Below are positions 11,006 to 22,046 of a stretch of DNA of 64,000 nucleotides, in pieces (the first letter of the stretch is position 1; every line of letters begins with the position of its first letter). Below the pieces are notes generated by a model. It was not told the DNA's origin. It did not search any database and was given only the letters and a program-made list of their open reading frames with translations. Both the position numbers and the translations under genes were made by a program. The DNA is from Periplaneta americana (taxonomy: Eukaryota > Arthropoda > Insecta > Blattodea > Blattidae), in the NCBI RefSeq assembly GCF_040183065.1, contig NC_091128.1:173074244-173138243 (forward strand), given 5' to 3'.

Positions 11006-11528
11006 GTCATCAGTCTGTTGTAATATCGCAAATATGCAATACACACTTCGACAGCGTGTTTTGGCAATAACGCACTAGCTTTTGCAAGTCTGGTTCTTTC
11101 AATTCCTGCTCTACAAGCAGTCTGTATGCTCGTAAACGCGATTTCTTTGCTGCTCTGTGCCATGAGAGCAACCTCTCTCCTGGCTTAATTGACGCAACGG
11201 TTTCTTCGGTAGTTCAGTAAACGTTCTCGAACATCGTCCACACAAGCTTGAGGCATTGCAGTTCTATATTTCCCATCTCGCTAAGAAATGAGCCAGTGTT
11301 GTCTTCAGCTTTCTTACCGCCGACAAAATTGTTGGCTAGGTTGGGAAATTGCGCACGCCGAATTCTGTTCGAAATGCCCGTTAAGTTTTAACGAGGTACA
11401 GTAATTTGTCATCCAGTACATTTTCAGCACAAAAGCACGCTATCGAAGTGAGTGCTGCACGCTTGCGATCTTAAAGCGAACTAATCACTACATACGTTCT
11501 GCAATCATAGTCAATATTTTTATATTTA
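11006..11528. other. Nothing recognised
   Basis: An 88-codon minus-strand frame (10897-11163) overlaps the LINE edge in another frame and has no recognisable content. Confidence 0.45.
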
Positions 11529-11755
11529 GTGGGTTATTTTACGACGCTTTATCAACATCTTAGGTTATTTAGCGTCTGAATGAGATGAAGGTGATAATAC
11601 CGGTGAAATGAGTTCGGGGTCCAGCACCGAAAGTTACCCAGCATTTGCTCATATTGGGTTGAGGGAAAACCCCGGAAAAAAACCTCAACCATATAACTTG
11701 CCCCGACAGGGAATCGAACCGGGGCCACTTGTTTTCGCGGCCAGACGCGCTAGCC
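11529..11755 (-). mobile_element. tRNA-derived SINE, family 1
   Basis: Minus-strand copy: GTTATTTTACGACGCTTTAT is the reverse complement of its 3' end, and the tRNA-like head with GGTTCGATTCCC lies at the right. The first tRNA-like bases are missing or diverged. Confidence 0.85.
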
Positions 11756-12010
11756 GGTAGTCAATATTAATATCAAGATCAACAATGGACGACAATCGTG
11801 TCAGGGGTACCAATATAAATTCTCCCAGAACCACAGAGATCATAATATTAAATTTCGAAAAATGATGGTTTATATGAATCACTCTGTACAACACTGTACA
11901 TGACCTAAACCAGTGAAGTCTAGGGAATTGTGTAGTAATAGAATGTAACTGTTCTGAAAAATAAATTGCAGATCTCTTGCGGCAGTATTTAAAGTTCTAT
12001 TTGTTATTAC
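11756..12010. other. Nothing recognised; hAT target site at its end
   Basis: Spacer DNA. The last eight bases (GTTATTAC, 12003-12010) are the target-site duplication of the following hAT element. Confidence 0.5.
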
Positions 12011-12140
12011 TAGAGACGAGAATTCTATGCAAATGCACGTTTTTATAGGAACATAGGACATAGCTGAAACTTAGTACTAATCCATTTCATTACTTTCCGG
12101 TTCCAAATATGTGTACTTTTCTCATGTATATTTGCATGTT

Positions 12141-12405
12141 GTCCACACCCGTGGAGTAACGGTTAGCGAGCCTGGCCGCGAAACCAGTGGCCCGGGTTCG
12201 ATTCCCGGTTGGGGCAAGATACCTGGTTGAGGTTTTTCCGGGGTTTTCCCTCAACCCAATATGAGCAAATGCTGGGTAACTATCGGTGCTGGACTCCGGA
12301 CTCATTTCACCGGCATTATCACCTTCATCTCATTCAGACGCTAAATAACCTAAGCTGTTGATATAGCGTCGTAAAATAACCTACTAAAATAAATAAAAAT
12401 AAAAA
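12141..12405 (+). mobile_element. tRNA-derived SINE, family 1, complete
   Basis: Head: GTGGAGTAACGGTTAGCGAG (A-box region) and GGTTCGATTCCC (B box). Body: GAGGTTTTTCCGGGGTTTTC, AAATGCTGGGTAACT and CACCTTCATCTCATTCAGAC. It ends CGTCGTAAAATAACCTACTA plus an A-rich tail. The 13-bp duplication ATATTTGCATGTT at 12128-12140 and 12406-12418 defines the borders. It is nested in the hAT element. Confidence 0.93.
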
Positions 12406-12686
12406 ATATTTGCATGTTCTGGCCTTTTTGGGGATAAAAACATGCATAATGCATATTTTAAGCAATTTTTAGCTTAATCATGCCTATAATATATCTTATA
12501 TTCAGTTTAAATGCATGTTTTGATGGTTTTGAGTGGACACCTAAGTTTCTAGATTTTTATAACTCCCATTTTAGTTTCAGGAATCAGTATTGAAGAAGGA
12601 AAAGAAAAAAAAAAACCTAACTAAAAGAAATCGTTCATTAAAGTTTGCACCCATAGCTTCTTGCAATGAAGAGAGGTCATTGTCTG

Positions 12687-12689
<3 letters not shown>

Positions 12690-12743
<54 letters not shown>
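12690..12743. repeat. Poly-A tract, about 54 nt
   Basis: Uninterrupted A run inside the hAT element. Its exact length is unreliable in any assembly. The poly-Phe stretch on the minus strand is an artefact. Confidence 0.9.
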
Positions 12744-12744
<1 letters not shown>

Positions 12745-13031
12745 ATATTTACTGACAAGCGCAAGAACCCCATAGAAACCAATTTAGAAATGTTGTTAGT
12801 TGTTAACTGTGCATTAAAAGTGAAGTGAAATAAGAAATTTGAAACAAAAATAAAAGTGCATATTTTAATGAAATTTTCGTTTGATCGTGCATGTTTCATA
12901 TTTTGATAGTGCATGAATGCATGCATATTTTGGGATTGTATAGTGCATGAAATTCTCGTCTCTAGTTATTACATTATATTTCACTGTGATCTTAAACTTT
13001 TGACTGACACTGTACTATAAATAAAATGATA

Positions 13032-13430
13032 ACTATAGTCCCGCCGCTCTAATTTCTGGCAGCCAATCGCGTTGCAGGTCGGCTACATTTAAACGTGTGC
13101 GTCTTGTGATTCGCTTATGAAGACGTTATTCATTTTTAAGGCTCGCCCGCCATTTTGGCTCTTTCGTTGGCGTTCGCAGAAAGCACACGAAGTTGTTATT
13201 TGCCGCTCAATTATTTGCTGAATTACTGTGCGTTTGATTTATTATCATAGGAACTACGACATGATGATGTTTAACGGTGTGGCAAATAGATTCCTCGTCT
13301 GGTAGCTCGGCAACGAAAGAACAAAAATGGCGAACGATACTACCTACCTAGACTTTATAGAGCCTTCACTTCCTAAGACGTAAGCAAAGAGGAGGAGTCA
13401 CGCCGGGAATAACAGCGTCGCGACTATAGT
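13032..13430 (+). mobile_element. MITE family A, copy 2
   Basis: Aligns end to end with 5434-5831. Both termini are present: ACTATAGTCCCGCCGCTC on the left and, reading inward from the right end on the minus strand, ACTATAGTCGCGACGCTG. Confidence 0.85.
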
Positions 13431-13693
13431 GTGAAGATATCTGTAGTGATGGAAATATTCATGCTATCACACACATATCAGCATCGGACTTCCTTCTTGC
13501 CATCAGTAATAGGCTATATTCTTTGTGTGACACGCTAAATTATCATGGCTTAATTTGTCGTCTTTCTAATACGTTACATTTTAAAAAGTTGTTAGAGCCT
13601 ACAAAAGTATACTTTTCATCTCTTAATGGGGGTTCCTGTGATATTCCTACTTGTTTTAACTGTTTCAAATCTCCTCCTTGCTGATAAAATATA
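13431..13693. other. Nothing recognised
   Basis: Spacer between two repeats. Confidence 0.5.
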
Positions 13694-14288
13694 TTTTATG
13701 CTCGACCATGCCGAAATGTAGTAATTATACACCTGTTAGCAGCCCTTTAATGGACCTATTCATTAAAGTTCAGGTGTTCCACCAATCAGAAAATACCATT
13801 GTAGCAATATGAAAGCACAAGTATCGATTATTCTCGGATATGCAATCGAAAGACATCTAGTTGTTACTATAATAACTAGCGTTAATTGTAAATAATATTC
13901 AAATAAATTCAATTTGTCGTCTCGTTTTTCAATGTCTAATTCAATTTCAAGGTTATATCACGATTAATGTTTATTTTACTCTCTAGATTATATCAAGGTC
14001 AATGTCGACATTTGTTTCTCGAAAAAAATCAATACTTTCGCGTCTGCTCACATCTCACAATTTACGAGATATTGCACAAGGTCAGTTCCACTCCTCAGTC
14101 AGATAAGAATAACATGAATACTTATGAATAATTTCAAGTTAGAAATATGGTCGAGCATAAAAATTCGTATGAAACTTGACTATAATGGTAATTAAGACGC
14201 CCGTATGAAAATTATGAAACTCACTTGCGCTCGTTTCACAAACATACTCGCGTCTTAATTACTACCATTATAGGCTCGTTGCATAATG
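13694..14288 (+). mobile_element. Repeat family B, copy 1 (TIR element plus hairpin module)
   Basis: TTTTATGCTCGACCAT at 13694-13709 is repeated inverted at 14147-14162. The match with the copy at 29556-30617 continues past the right inverted repeat through a second hairpin (ATAATGGTAATTAAGACGC at about 14183 with GCGTCTTAATTACTACCATTAT ending at 14271). The full mobile unit may therefore be larger than the inverted repeats suggest. The interior also contains AAACTCACTTGCGCTCGTTT. No coding capacity. Confidence 0.8.
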
Positions 14289-14838
14289 TACTATTATTCT
14301 TTCCTAATGAAGTGCTTGCTACCAAATTCTTCTATCAAATCAGTGATCTCCAAGCGCCCAGCTTTGTTCTGGCATGTTCACTGAACAGCAGACCTGAAGT
14401 GTGTACGCCGCGCTATTGTCCATACGTACCTACACTGTTGCGGGTTGCTTAGAGTGTGTATAACCAAACGCAGGTCTCTAGTAATTAGTGTGTATTAGGA
14501 TAGTACGAGGTCAAAGACAAATCTTCAAGTTACAAAACTAATAAACTCACACGTGTTAAATCGGAGCAATATTCATTCGAAAAATGATATTTTATTGAAC
14601 TGAAGTGTAGCTATTTTTAATAGCTTTGGGAACTGGAAGAAAGGAGGAGTTGGGTCGCTCATTCAGGCGATATGGGACGAGATGGGGCTCCCAGACCGCC
14701 TGAATGGGGGGGGGGGGCGCAGAGCAAAATATACTGCGTGAGATGCTGGAAGCATTTATTAGAACAGCGAGGAGAAAGTAAGTGGGAGAATTGCACAAGA
14801 CATAGCGACACATTTCAAGAAAAATAAATTGAACATAC
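14289..14838. other. Downstream flank of LMS, unassigned
   Basis: Contains a G run (about 14705-14716) and a small inverted repeat CATTCAGGCG ... CGCCTGAATG (14661-14707). A second AATAAA on the minus strand lies at 14591-14596. No gene is supported. Confidence 0.5.
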
Positions 14839-14844
14839 TTTATT
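14839..14844 (-). terminator. Candidate LMS polyadenylation signal
   Basis: AATAAA on the minus strand, 265 nt after the LMS stop codon, followed by a T-rich stretch (TTTATTTTTCTTG). It is the first good signal downstream of the coding end. Alternative: AATAAA at 14591-14596. Confidence 0.5.
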
Positions 14845-15108
14845 ATTTGTAATGTTTACCACACTGATTACACGTACATAGTCTACTGATTTTTTAATAA
14901 TTTTTTTGTTTTTTGTGTTTTCCAAAAAATTGCTACAGCAGAACCAGGGTCTCTGCCCACTCCGCGTACTTCAGCCGTGTTTAAATCAAGCCCTTCCGGG
15001 CAGTTATTTGTAGAGAGAAGTGGTCGGAGTGGGGCGGGAGGGTAGTATGTTACAAGGGTCGGCATGTATGTATGTATGTACACAGTCCGCACGCACAGTC
15101 AGTCTTCT
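14845..15108 (-). other. Inferred LMS 3' untranslated region
   Basis: Lies between the LMS stop and the first poly-A signal. It contains a (CATA)n-like run (about 15062-15080) and a T-rich part. No transcript evidence is available, so its extent is inference. Confidence 0.45.
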
Positions 15109-15197
15109 CTAGCGCCTCCGTCCGAACCTGAGGAACACGTGGTCGACGTCCTGTCGCTTCACGCCGGGGTCCACCAGGGGTGCGTTGTCCCTCACGA
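15109..15197 (-). CDS. LMS: Leucomyosuppressin precursor, exon 2 (mature peptide)
   Basis: On the minus strand a splice acceptor TGTCATTTCAG is followed from 15197 by TC, which completes a Val codon begun in exon 1. The frame then reads [28 protein letters not shown] and a TAG stop (15111-15109). KR is the prohormone cleavage site, [10 protein letters not shown] is exactly cockroach leucomyosuppressin, Gly is the amide donor and the Arg tail is trimmed. The peptide (N-terminal pyroglutamate, C-terminal amide) acts through a G-protein-coupled receptor to inhibit visceral muscle and feeding-related gut activity. The exon is GC-rich in an AT-rich setting and carries no repeat. The intron phase matches exon 1 exactly. 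The frame is short and begins mid-codon, so simple ORF finding misses it: the 65-codon frame at 15050-15247 is a different, meaningless frame. Confidence 0.95.
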
Positions 15198-15423
15198 CTG
15201 AAATGACACAAGCACAGGCAGCGATTAGTGACTACAGTCCTGTACAATCGCTATAGAGTAGGTATGTCAATTGATTAACTTAGAAAGCATGATGGAATAT
15301 TCAGATTGTCAATTTCTATAAATGAATACAATATAATATTTTATTACTCAGTCAATGATAAATCAATGTAAAATAATGACTTATTTTATAGTCATTAAGT
15401 TTATATACATGAATTACAAAATT

Positions 15424-15459
15424 GCGAACGTTTTCGCCTATTCAGGCATCCTCAGGCAG
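15424..15459 (-). ncRNA. Hammerhead-like motif, left arm
   Basis: Minus strand: CTGAGGA, T, stem GCCT-GAAT-AGGC, then GAAAACG. The conserved core boxes CTGANGA and GAAA are present, with a 4-bp stem II and one extra T next to it. I could not confirm stem III or the cleavage triplet, so activity is doubtful. It is on the LMS sense strand. Confidence 0.45.
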
Positions 15460-16081
15460 AGTTATACAATATCTCAATGTCACATACGTAGCTATTGGTG
15501 GTGAGTACTATTTGAATTAATGATGTACAAGCCATCTCCATTAATAAAATGTAATATTACAGGTAGTAAACTTAATAATGTTAAAAATGTTAAAACCATT
15601 TAGTAATTAAACTTCATAATATGTGGAACTCTTGTTCAGTCCTTTGAGTGGTGAATATCTGAAATGTATAAAAAATATAATAGAAATGGGAATATCAAAT
15701 GTAAATTGTAATCGAATTGGATATTTTAAAAGTACTCACGTCGATTTAAAATGTGACAACTGCATAGTTAGCAACTGTATGGATTATTATAACATCCTGT
15801 GTTTAATGTAAATTATCTGTAATGAAATAATAATTAATATCAATTTTAGTAAAATTTGAAAAATTAATTGGAGGGCTAAATTATGGAGGTACTTACGTAG
15901 TGGTGAGACGAGTTCCACATATTATGAAGTTTAATTACTAAATGGTTTTAACATTTTTAACATTATTAAGTTTACTACCTGTAATATTACATTTTATTAA
16001 TGGAGATGGCTTGTACATCATTAATTCAAATAGTACTCACTACCAATAGCTACGTATGTGACATTGAGATATTGTATAACT

Positions 16082-16117
16082 CTGCCTGAGAATGCCTGAA
16101 TAGTCGAAAACGTTCGC
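16082..16117 (+). ncRNA. Hammerhead-like motif, right arm, degraded
   Basis: Plus strand: CTGAGAATGCCTGAATAGTC then GAAAACG. Compared with the left arm the core GGA is GAA and stem II has lost a pair, so it should be inactive. Confidence 0.4.
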
Positions 16118-16323
16118 AATTTTGTAATTCATGTATATAAACTTAATGACTATAAAATAAGTCATTATTTTACATTTATTTGTCATTGACTGAGTAATAA
16201 AATATTATATTGTATTCATTTATAGAAATTGATGCCCACAGGAGCAAGCGCGCGCTTTAGAGCCCAGGAGAGCCTGAGCGCTTTACAGCGGAAAGGAAAG
16301 ATACAGACGAAAGAGGTGGTATA

Positions 16324-16929
16324 CTGGGTGTTCATTTCAAAGTGTGTCATGACGTCACTGTTGTGAGTCAGCGATTTGAAGCGAGTTTCAGCTTTTATGT
16401 CAGAGAAGTTGCCTATTAATCAAGGCGTTCAATCTGAACTTGAGAACGTGTATGCTATAATTGTACGTCGTAGCAACAGATGGCGGTCTGTAAAGTCTGT
16501 GTGCTACCATAACCTCTTTCGAACTGTGTTTTGCGCCGGCAAGTCGTACGCAGGGTATTTGTTATCATCGGTTGCGTACGGCAACATTCCACAACACAAA
16601 TCAAATGCTCCGTGTCCATGTTGACCGTCGAAGTTAATGTCAACAAATACGTAAGTAATCGTCTTTACTCTCTCCCCATATCCCGACAGTAACAAAAAAA
16701 CTCACCTCAGTACGTGTTTCCAAACAGTTCACATTCCTGCCACTACCGGCGTTACCGTACGCATCGGTACTTACTCTTCAGAATGAACGCCGTACTTGCT
16801 AGGCAACTTCTCTAGCACATAGGTAATACGCCTCTGCGGACGTGTAGGAAGATTGAATTTTCTAGGCTCATCGGCTAGCCACATGACGGCATACAGCGAG
16901 GCATGACACACTTTGAACTGAACACCCAG
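16324..16929. mobile_element. MITE family C, long copy (606 bp, TA target site)
   Basis: Ends CTGGGTGTTCATTTCAAAGT and, from the right end on the minus strand, CTGGGTGTTCAGTTCAAAGT, flanked by TA (16322-16323, 16930-16931). Inverted similarity extends inward discontinuously to the AAGTTGCCTA and GGCGTTCA blocks. There is no recognisable transposase; the open frames at 16376-16695 are not supported. A 184-bp deletion derivative is at 61197-61380. Confidence 0.88.
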
Positions 16930-16931
16930 TA

Positions 16932-17780
16932 TACCGCTTGGTCGAGCTATATTCAGGGATGGCCAACACTGATTCAATAGATAAAGGGAAGAGAACTTAT
17001 TAAAACTGTATCCATGGTAATTTTTAGATTTGCCTGACAAATATAAGTGCATTATAAGAATGTAAGTTTTAATTTTAATGCTCATTTTTCACAAGTTTGA
17101 TTTTTTTATTCAAAAGAAATATTTTCTCAACTTTTCGTATAGAAAAGTGAAATTTTCAGGTATAGGCTTATTTATTTAGTAGCCTTACAGAATGTTTTCG
17201 TAAATCTAATATACCGTATATACGTATTACTGAAGATAATGTATTGAAAATTTTGAAAATATTCGCGTGGAAATTGTTTGTAAGGAAATGAATTAACAAA
17301 GCAACTACTGTTACATCATAAGCAAAAGACACGTGCCCATGTGTTGTAAAAATGTCAGCTCTATAGCTTCAAGAAAATAATTTAATATTTTGATGATAGG
17401 AAGTTGCTCACAAATATCACCTGAAAAGCATAATGCGATAAGAGTTTTGTTATGTAATATTAGTTACACTTAAAACAGATACAGTACCTAGGTAACTTTG
17501 CTTTGTACTGTAATATTGTTTTGATTAGTTTATTGATTACTTTTGTAAGGCTAAAGATACCATCAATATAAATTACAGCTTATCATGTCATACTCAATCT
17601 CTTTCTTTGGAATATCACTTTCTTTATGAATGATGTGTTTCATCCACTTAAAACAATATAATATGGAATTTAAGTGAATATTCCTTCTTAACTCTCTATT
17701 ATGTTATTAAGATTTAAAACACAAGTGCAATATTAAGAAATCAATGTTAGTACTTTTGTTTTACAGACAATATAGATAAT
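16932..17780. other. AT-rich intron DNA, nothing recognised
   Basis: The 104-codon minus-strand frame at 16771-17085 straddles the MITE border and has no support. Confidence 0.5.
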
Positions 17781-18523
17781 ATTAAACAGAAAGAAGCCAT
17801 ATAAAAATAACGACATAAAATTTCACGTTCCGTTTGAAGTTCGTGCACCACTGTTTTCTTAATCCAACAGGTTGCTTATTCATATACACAACCATTCCTC
17901 TTTCCATACTTAGCGCTTGCACGACGTCAAGGTCAGAAAAATGCTCTTGCTTTGACATCACTGTTGTAGAAGATTCCACGCTAAGAAAAAAGCATTGGTT
18001 TTATAGGCCTTGCCTAATACATTGTACAAGCTATATAGTAGGTAGACGTTTCTATGGCAACTGATTACTTCATGGAATAGCCTCATATGCTCAATGTTTT
18101 TTTTCTTAACCTGAAGTTCTCTAAAGGAATAAAGGAAACAGTATATCGCCTGGCCTGTAGACAGTATGCAAAGCTCTTCCATCTTGCGGACTGCCTTAGT
18201 CTTTGAGTTCGTTTGGGTGGTCGGCTCTGGGGTATAAAAGATATTTCACATTCAGTCATCCAGGATTCTCTGGAAGAAATTATTGATGATGCAACTAATA
18301 CTGATGTTCAAGATACAGAAGCTACTTCAATATCTCATTCCAGCAGAAAAATTACGCCTATGCCAACAACACAGAGGGAGTACCATCAGAGGCAAGACGG
18401 AGGCTATGTTTTACCCTATACATGTCTAAATTAATTTTATACTGGCATTACGATTAATATAATAATTTATTAAATTTAAACTTTGATTATGATCAAATTG
18501 AGAGATTTGTTGTAAATTTATTA

Positions 18524-18524
<1 letters not shown>
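17781..18524. other. Intron DNA with unsupported open frames
   Basis: Frames of 65-76 codons lie on both strands (17782-17979 minus, 17834-18064 plus, 18213-18434 plus). The minus frame contains QALSMERGMVVYMNKQPVGL, which looks protein-like, but I cannot place it in a family. Confidence 0.35.

Positions 18525-18585
<61 letters not shown>
18525..18585. repeat. (ACTT)n tail of the adjacent LINE
   Basis: About 15 ACTT units, i.e. (AAGT)n on the LINE strand. The same short tail ends every copy of this LINE in the window. Confidence 0.9.
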
Positions 18586-18591
18586 TCGCTT

Positions 18592-19897
18592 TTAAGAAAC
18601 CCGGAGTTTCATTGCCGCCCTCAAATAAGCTCGCCATCGGTCCTTATCCTCAGCAAGATTAATCCAGTCTCTATCATCATATCCCACCTCCCTCAAATCC
18701 ATTTTAATATTATCCTCCCATCTACTCTCTACTTTCCCAAAGATCTTTTTCCCTCCGGCCTCCCAACTAACATTCTATATGCATTATTGGATCCGCCCAT
18801 AGATGCTACATGCCCTGCCCATCTTAAACGTCTTTATTTAATGTTCCTAATTATGTTAGGTGAAGACTAAAATGCGTGCAGTTCTGTGTTGTGCAACTTT
18901 CTCCTTTCTCCTGTAACTCCATCCCTCTTAGTCCCAAATATTTTCCTAAGCATCTTATTCTCAAACACCCTTAGCCTCTGTTACCCTCTCAAAGTGAGAG
19001 TCCAAGTTTCACAACCATACAGAACAACTGGTAATATAACTGTTTATAAATTCCAACTTTCAGATTGTTTGAATCGCTCCATACAGAAAGGGCTTTAGTC
19101 CATTAGACCTAGTTTTGAGAACACTAAAGAAAACATTCTGTAAATGCCTACTCTATTCCTTTCTGCATAGAACTCTGAGCCGACGCTTCAGTTTCTATCT
19201 TTCCAAGCATTGGACTGAATACCTTTCTGCACAGGCCGATGGAGCCACCCATAAAGATATGATTTCCATCTATATCTCGTTTTTTAAAATTTGTGACTGA
19301 AGCCCTTTCTGTATGGACCGATTCGTTTGACAGCAGACTGGATTACAAAAGCTTCTCAACCGAATAATAACACGCATTTCCCATATTTATTCTGCGTTTA
19401 ATTTCATCCCGAGTGTCATTTATATTTGTTACTGTTGCTCTAAGATATTTTAATTTTTCCACCTCTTCAAAGGATAAATTTCCAATTTTTATATTTCCGT
19501 TTCGTACAATATTCTGGTCACGAAACATAATCATATACTTTGTCTTTCCGGGATTTACTTCCAAACCTATCTCTTTACCTGCTTCAAGTAAAATTTCCGT
19601 GTTTTCCGTAATAGTGTGTCGATTTTCTCCTAACATATTGACATCATCCTCATAGACAAGCAGCTGATGTAACCCGTTCAATTCCAAACCCTGCCTGTTA
19701 TCCTGGACTCTTCTAATGGCATATTCTAGAGCAAAGTTAAAAAGTAAAGGTGATAGTGCATCTCCTTTCTTTAGCCCACAGTGAATTGGAAAATCATCGG
19801 ACAGAAACTGGCGTATACGGACTCTGCTGTACGTTTCACTGAGACACATTTTAATTAATGGGACTAGTTTCTTGTGAATACCAAATTCAATAAGAAT
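18592..19897 (-). pseudogene. LINE reverse transcriptase, interrupted
   Basis: The 5' part (19897 to about 19343) encodes RT motif B ([20 protein letters not shown]) and motif C as YEDD instead of YADD, then the thumb start ([20 protein letters not shown]). After the MITE the remaining C-terminal region reads down to a stop at 18592-18594, with many differences from sister copies. The MITE, the YADD change and base changes make it inactive. The first residues of the 207-codon open frame (poly-Asn) come from the neighbouring microsatellite and are not part of the protein. Confidence 0.85.
19071..19324. mobile_element. 254-bp MITE nested in the LINE
   Basis: GAATCGCTCCATACAGAAAG at the left and its near reverse complement CTTTCTGTATGGACCGATTC at the right, with GTTT on both sides (19067-19070, 19325-19328). 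Sister LINE copies run straight through this point, which proves insertion. No coding capacity. Confidence 0.88.
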
Positions 19898-19903
19898 GTA
19901 GTC

Positions 19904-19912
19904 ATTATTATA

Positions 19913-19957
<45 letters not shown>
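19904..19957. repeat. (ATT)n microsatellite
   Basis: About 15 TTA units abutting the truncated LINE 5' end. Confidence 0.9.
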
Positions 19958-22046
19958 TATAAACACTTTTCAGAATATCAAAGAGGATGGGTTGTACAAA
20001 ACATCTCATGTCACAACCTTTTACAAAAGAAGATACGTCGTTTGTTCATTAAATTCATATAAGTATGGAATCCACGTCGCACTTGAATTACATCAAACTC
20101 CACATTGCTTTCTGAATCATTAGACCACATTCAGAAAACTTGAAGTAAACTTGCACCTAATTTGACACTCAACTTCGGACTAGTACGTTTTCACTACTAT
20201 TATCACTACTTCTTATAAGTGATAGTTATTTATGAAACAAGACACTTGTACACTGGTTTGAAAATACTTGTACCATTAGGTGATACAACTTGTTACTTGT
20301 AACGTACGGCAGTAGTTTCATAAATCACAATCTTGTAAAACTAGTCAAGATAACAAGGCAAACGCTGGTATTACAAGACTGTTAATTTTTATGAAACAGG
20401 CTTATGGTGTTCTGTCTAGCCTGCAAAACATTAGGGGTAACTGCTTGAACGTCGAACTTTCGGTCAGATGCTCAACCTTGACAGATGTTCTCTGACCGGT
20501 TGAATTGTAGACCACGTACATAAGCTGCAATAATATTAAATTTTAGTATTTTAGTGCGATATGATGTTGAATTCTGTTCTGCTTTTAACTTTATTAGTTT
20601 TGCTATTTCATATTATGTTGTGAAAGACAAATAGTTTGCCCAAATCATGACTATGGAAAAAATAGTACCTTTACAATGTAGACCAACGGTTTCTTTTGGA
20701 AATACGTACAGACGGACAATAAGTTCACATACCGTGTCGAACAGTGTGACCATGTTGATGTTACGATCTGTGGAACCTGTCAAGCCTGACTCCAAACTGT
20801 GTTGCTATAGGAATAACAAAAGACGGGCAAGCGGCGTTCTGACATTTCGTTCATAAAGCAGGTGACACCAATAGATTATAAAGAATTATAAACTTATTTG
20901 ATGGTGATATAAAGCTCGTTGAGCATACAATTTTAGTCTGGAAGCGTTGCATAGCAACGGATTCCCATATGCTATCTACATTCGTGGCGTTGGCTGGTTG
21001 TAGTCAATGCTCTATGTCTCGAGCACACAGAATTTTTGCCTCCTAGCTGGAATTTTATTTTTAAAACTCTGCTGGACGCGCTTTTAAAATGCCGCAAATT
21101 CATAAGGCTGCGTAACATTTTTCTCCTCATAGCAGAACCACGTAACTGTAAGGCAAATTACAGGGAAAGTTGGTGTAATTTTGTGCCTGGAATACCAACA
21201 TTCTTGTTGCTGGCATATTGATACAGTTGACGCTACTAAGTTATTTTCTTGAACTATGAGCGGCAGTTTTCCCCCCATCTTCATATCAAACGCCAATTAT
21301 TACTACAAATACGTTGATTGTATTAGACCTACTTCACTCTAACATACAGAGAGGAAGTGAAATAATTCTTCAGATTTTCAGACCTAATAACTCATGTTGT
21401 ATGTAACAAAAAAGTGTAATATTATTTTGATGGAAAGTCTATAGTTTTCTAATTTTTTTTTTCAAATGTTTAACACCTTCTTATTTAGTAACTTTTGTGA
21501 GTATGATCATGATTTTAGTCCGTATCGATAGAAAATCTAATAAATAATAATTTATCCCTCTGTCGTATTTCAATAGCGTGGACGGTTTTTGTGTAATTCT
21601 AATTTTAAAACCACTTATTTCAAGTCACTGAACGATGCGAGCAGATTGTAACGTTGTAGTCAGAAAGGGAGGTGAAAGGTAGTTCACCTAGGGAGACAGA
21701 CCTGAGTTCGTTCACCTCTTACATCTCTATAACGAGAAGAAAGAGCAGTGTGTTAGCGGCGATGTTGTTAAACTGCTGAAATTTCCAACTCAGTTTTCTA
21801 ATTAACCGTGAATTTAATGAAAAAACGTGTTATCCGAGCCCGATTAAAAAAAAAATATATATATATTATCAGAGACTGGAACTTTGGCACAATGCCTTTT
21901 TAAATGTGTTAAATATATCTTCATTTTGAAAGTAAATCTGTACGAATTATACCTCTGTGATTGAAACGTCACAGTTTTATGTTGCCCTTTTCTGCCTTTT
22001 TTAATATAAATGCCTAATTTACAAAATAAATGCTTTTTTTGTCTTT
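19958..22046. other. Intron DNA, nothing named
   Basis: Two kb without a supported gene. Around 20215-20400 TTATGAAACA-type ends face each other, suggesting an old palindromic element. GCGTTGCATAGCAACGG near 20944 is a short palindrome. Frames of 60-70 codons lack support. Confidence 0.45.

Larger units (their letters stand above)
12011..12964. mobile_element. hAT-like element with nested SINE
   Basis: Ends TAGAGACGAGAATT and AATTCTCGTCTCTA form a 14-bp perfect terminal inverted repeat, flanked by the 8-bp duplication GTTATTAC at 12003-12010 and 12965-12972. An 8-bp target site and short inverted repeats are hallmarks of hAT elements. The interior is AT-rich with many TGCATATTTT-like motifs and no transposase, so it is non-autonomous. 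A SINE inserted later at 12141-12405. Confidence 0.88.
15309..16233. mobile_element. Large inverted repeat, Penelope-like terminal sequences
   Basis: Left arm 15309-15631 and right arm 15910-16233 are near-perfect reverse complements (about 323 bp each) around a 278-bp centre. Each arm contains the sequence that reads GCCTGAATAGGCGAAAACG on one strand (minus in the left arm, plus and slightly mutated in the right). A CTGAnGA...GAAA arrangement like this is typical of the hammerhead-ribozyme motif in Penelope-like retroelement terminal repeats. No RT or GIY-YIG domain is present. The element lies only about 111 bp intronward of the LMS exon 2 acceptor. Confidence 0.75.
18525..19897 (-). mobile_element. 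Endonuclease/RT-type LINE, 5'-truncated, split by a MITE
   Basis: Minus-strand copy of the LINE that also occurs at 22047, 44866, 53504 and 61395. The 3' end with TAAG tail is at 18525. It breaks off on the 5' side at about 19897, next to an ATT microsatellite. A 254-bp MITE interrupts it at 19071-19324. It lies in LMS sense orientation within the intron. Confidence 0.88.

Noticed and set aside
15050-15247. 65-codon minus-strand open frame over LMS exon 2
   Set aside because: Wrong frame; the LMS frame is defined by the splice acceptor and the [10 protein letters not shown] peptide.
19413-19655. Plus-strand 80-codon frame (also at 22467, 61986)
   Set aside because: Antisense of the LINE reverse transcriptase.
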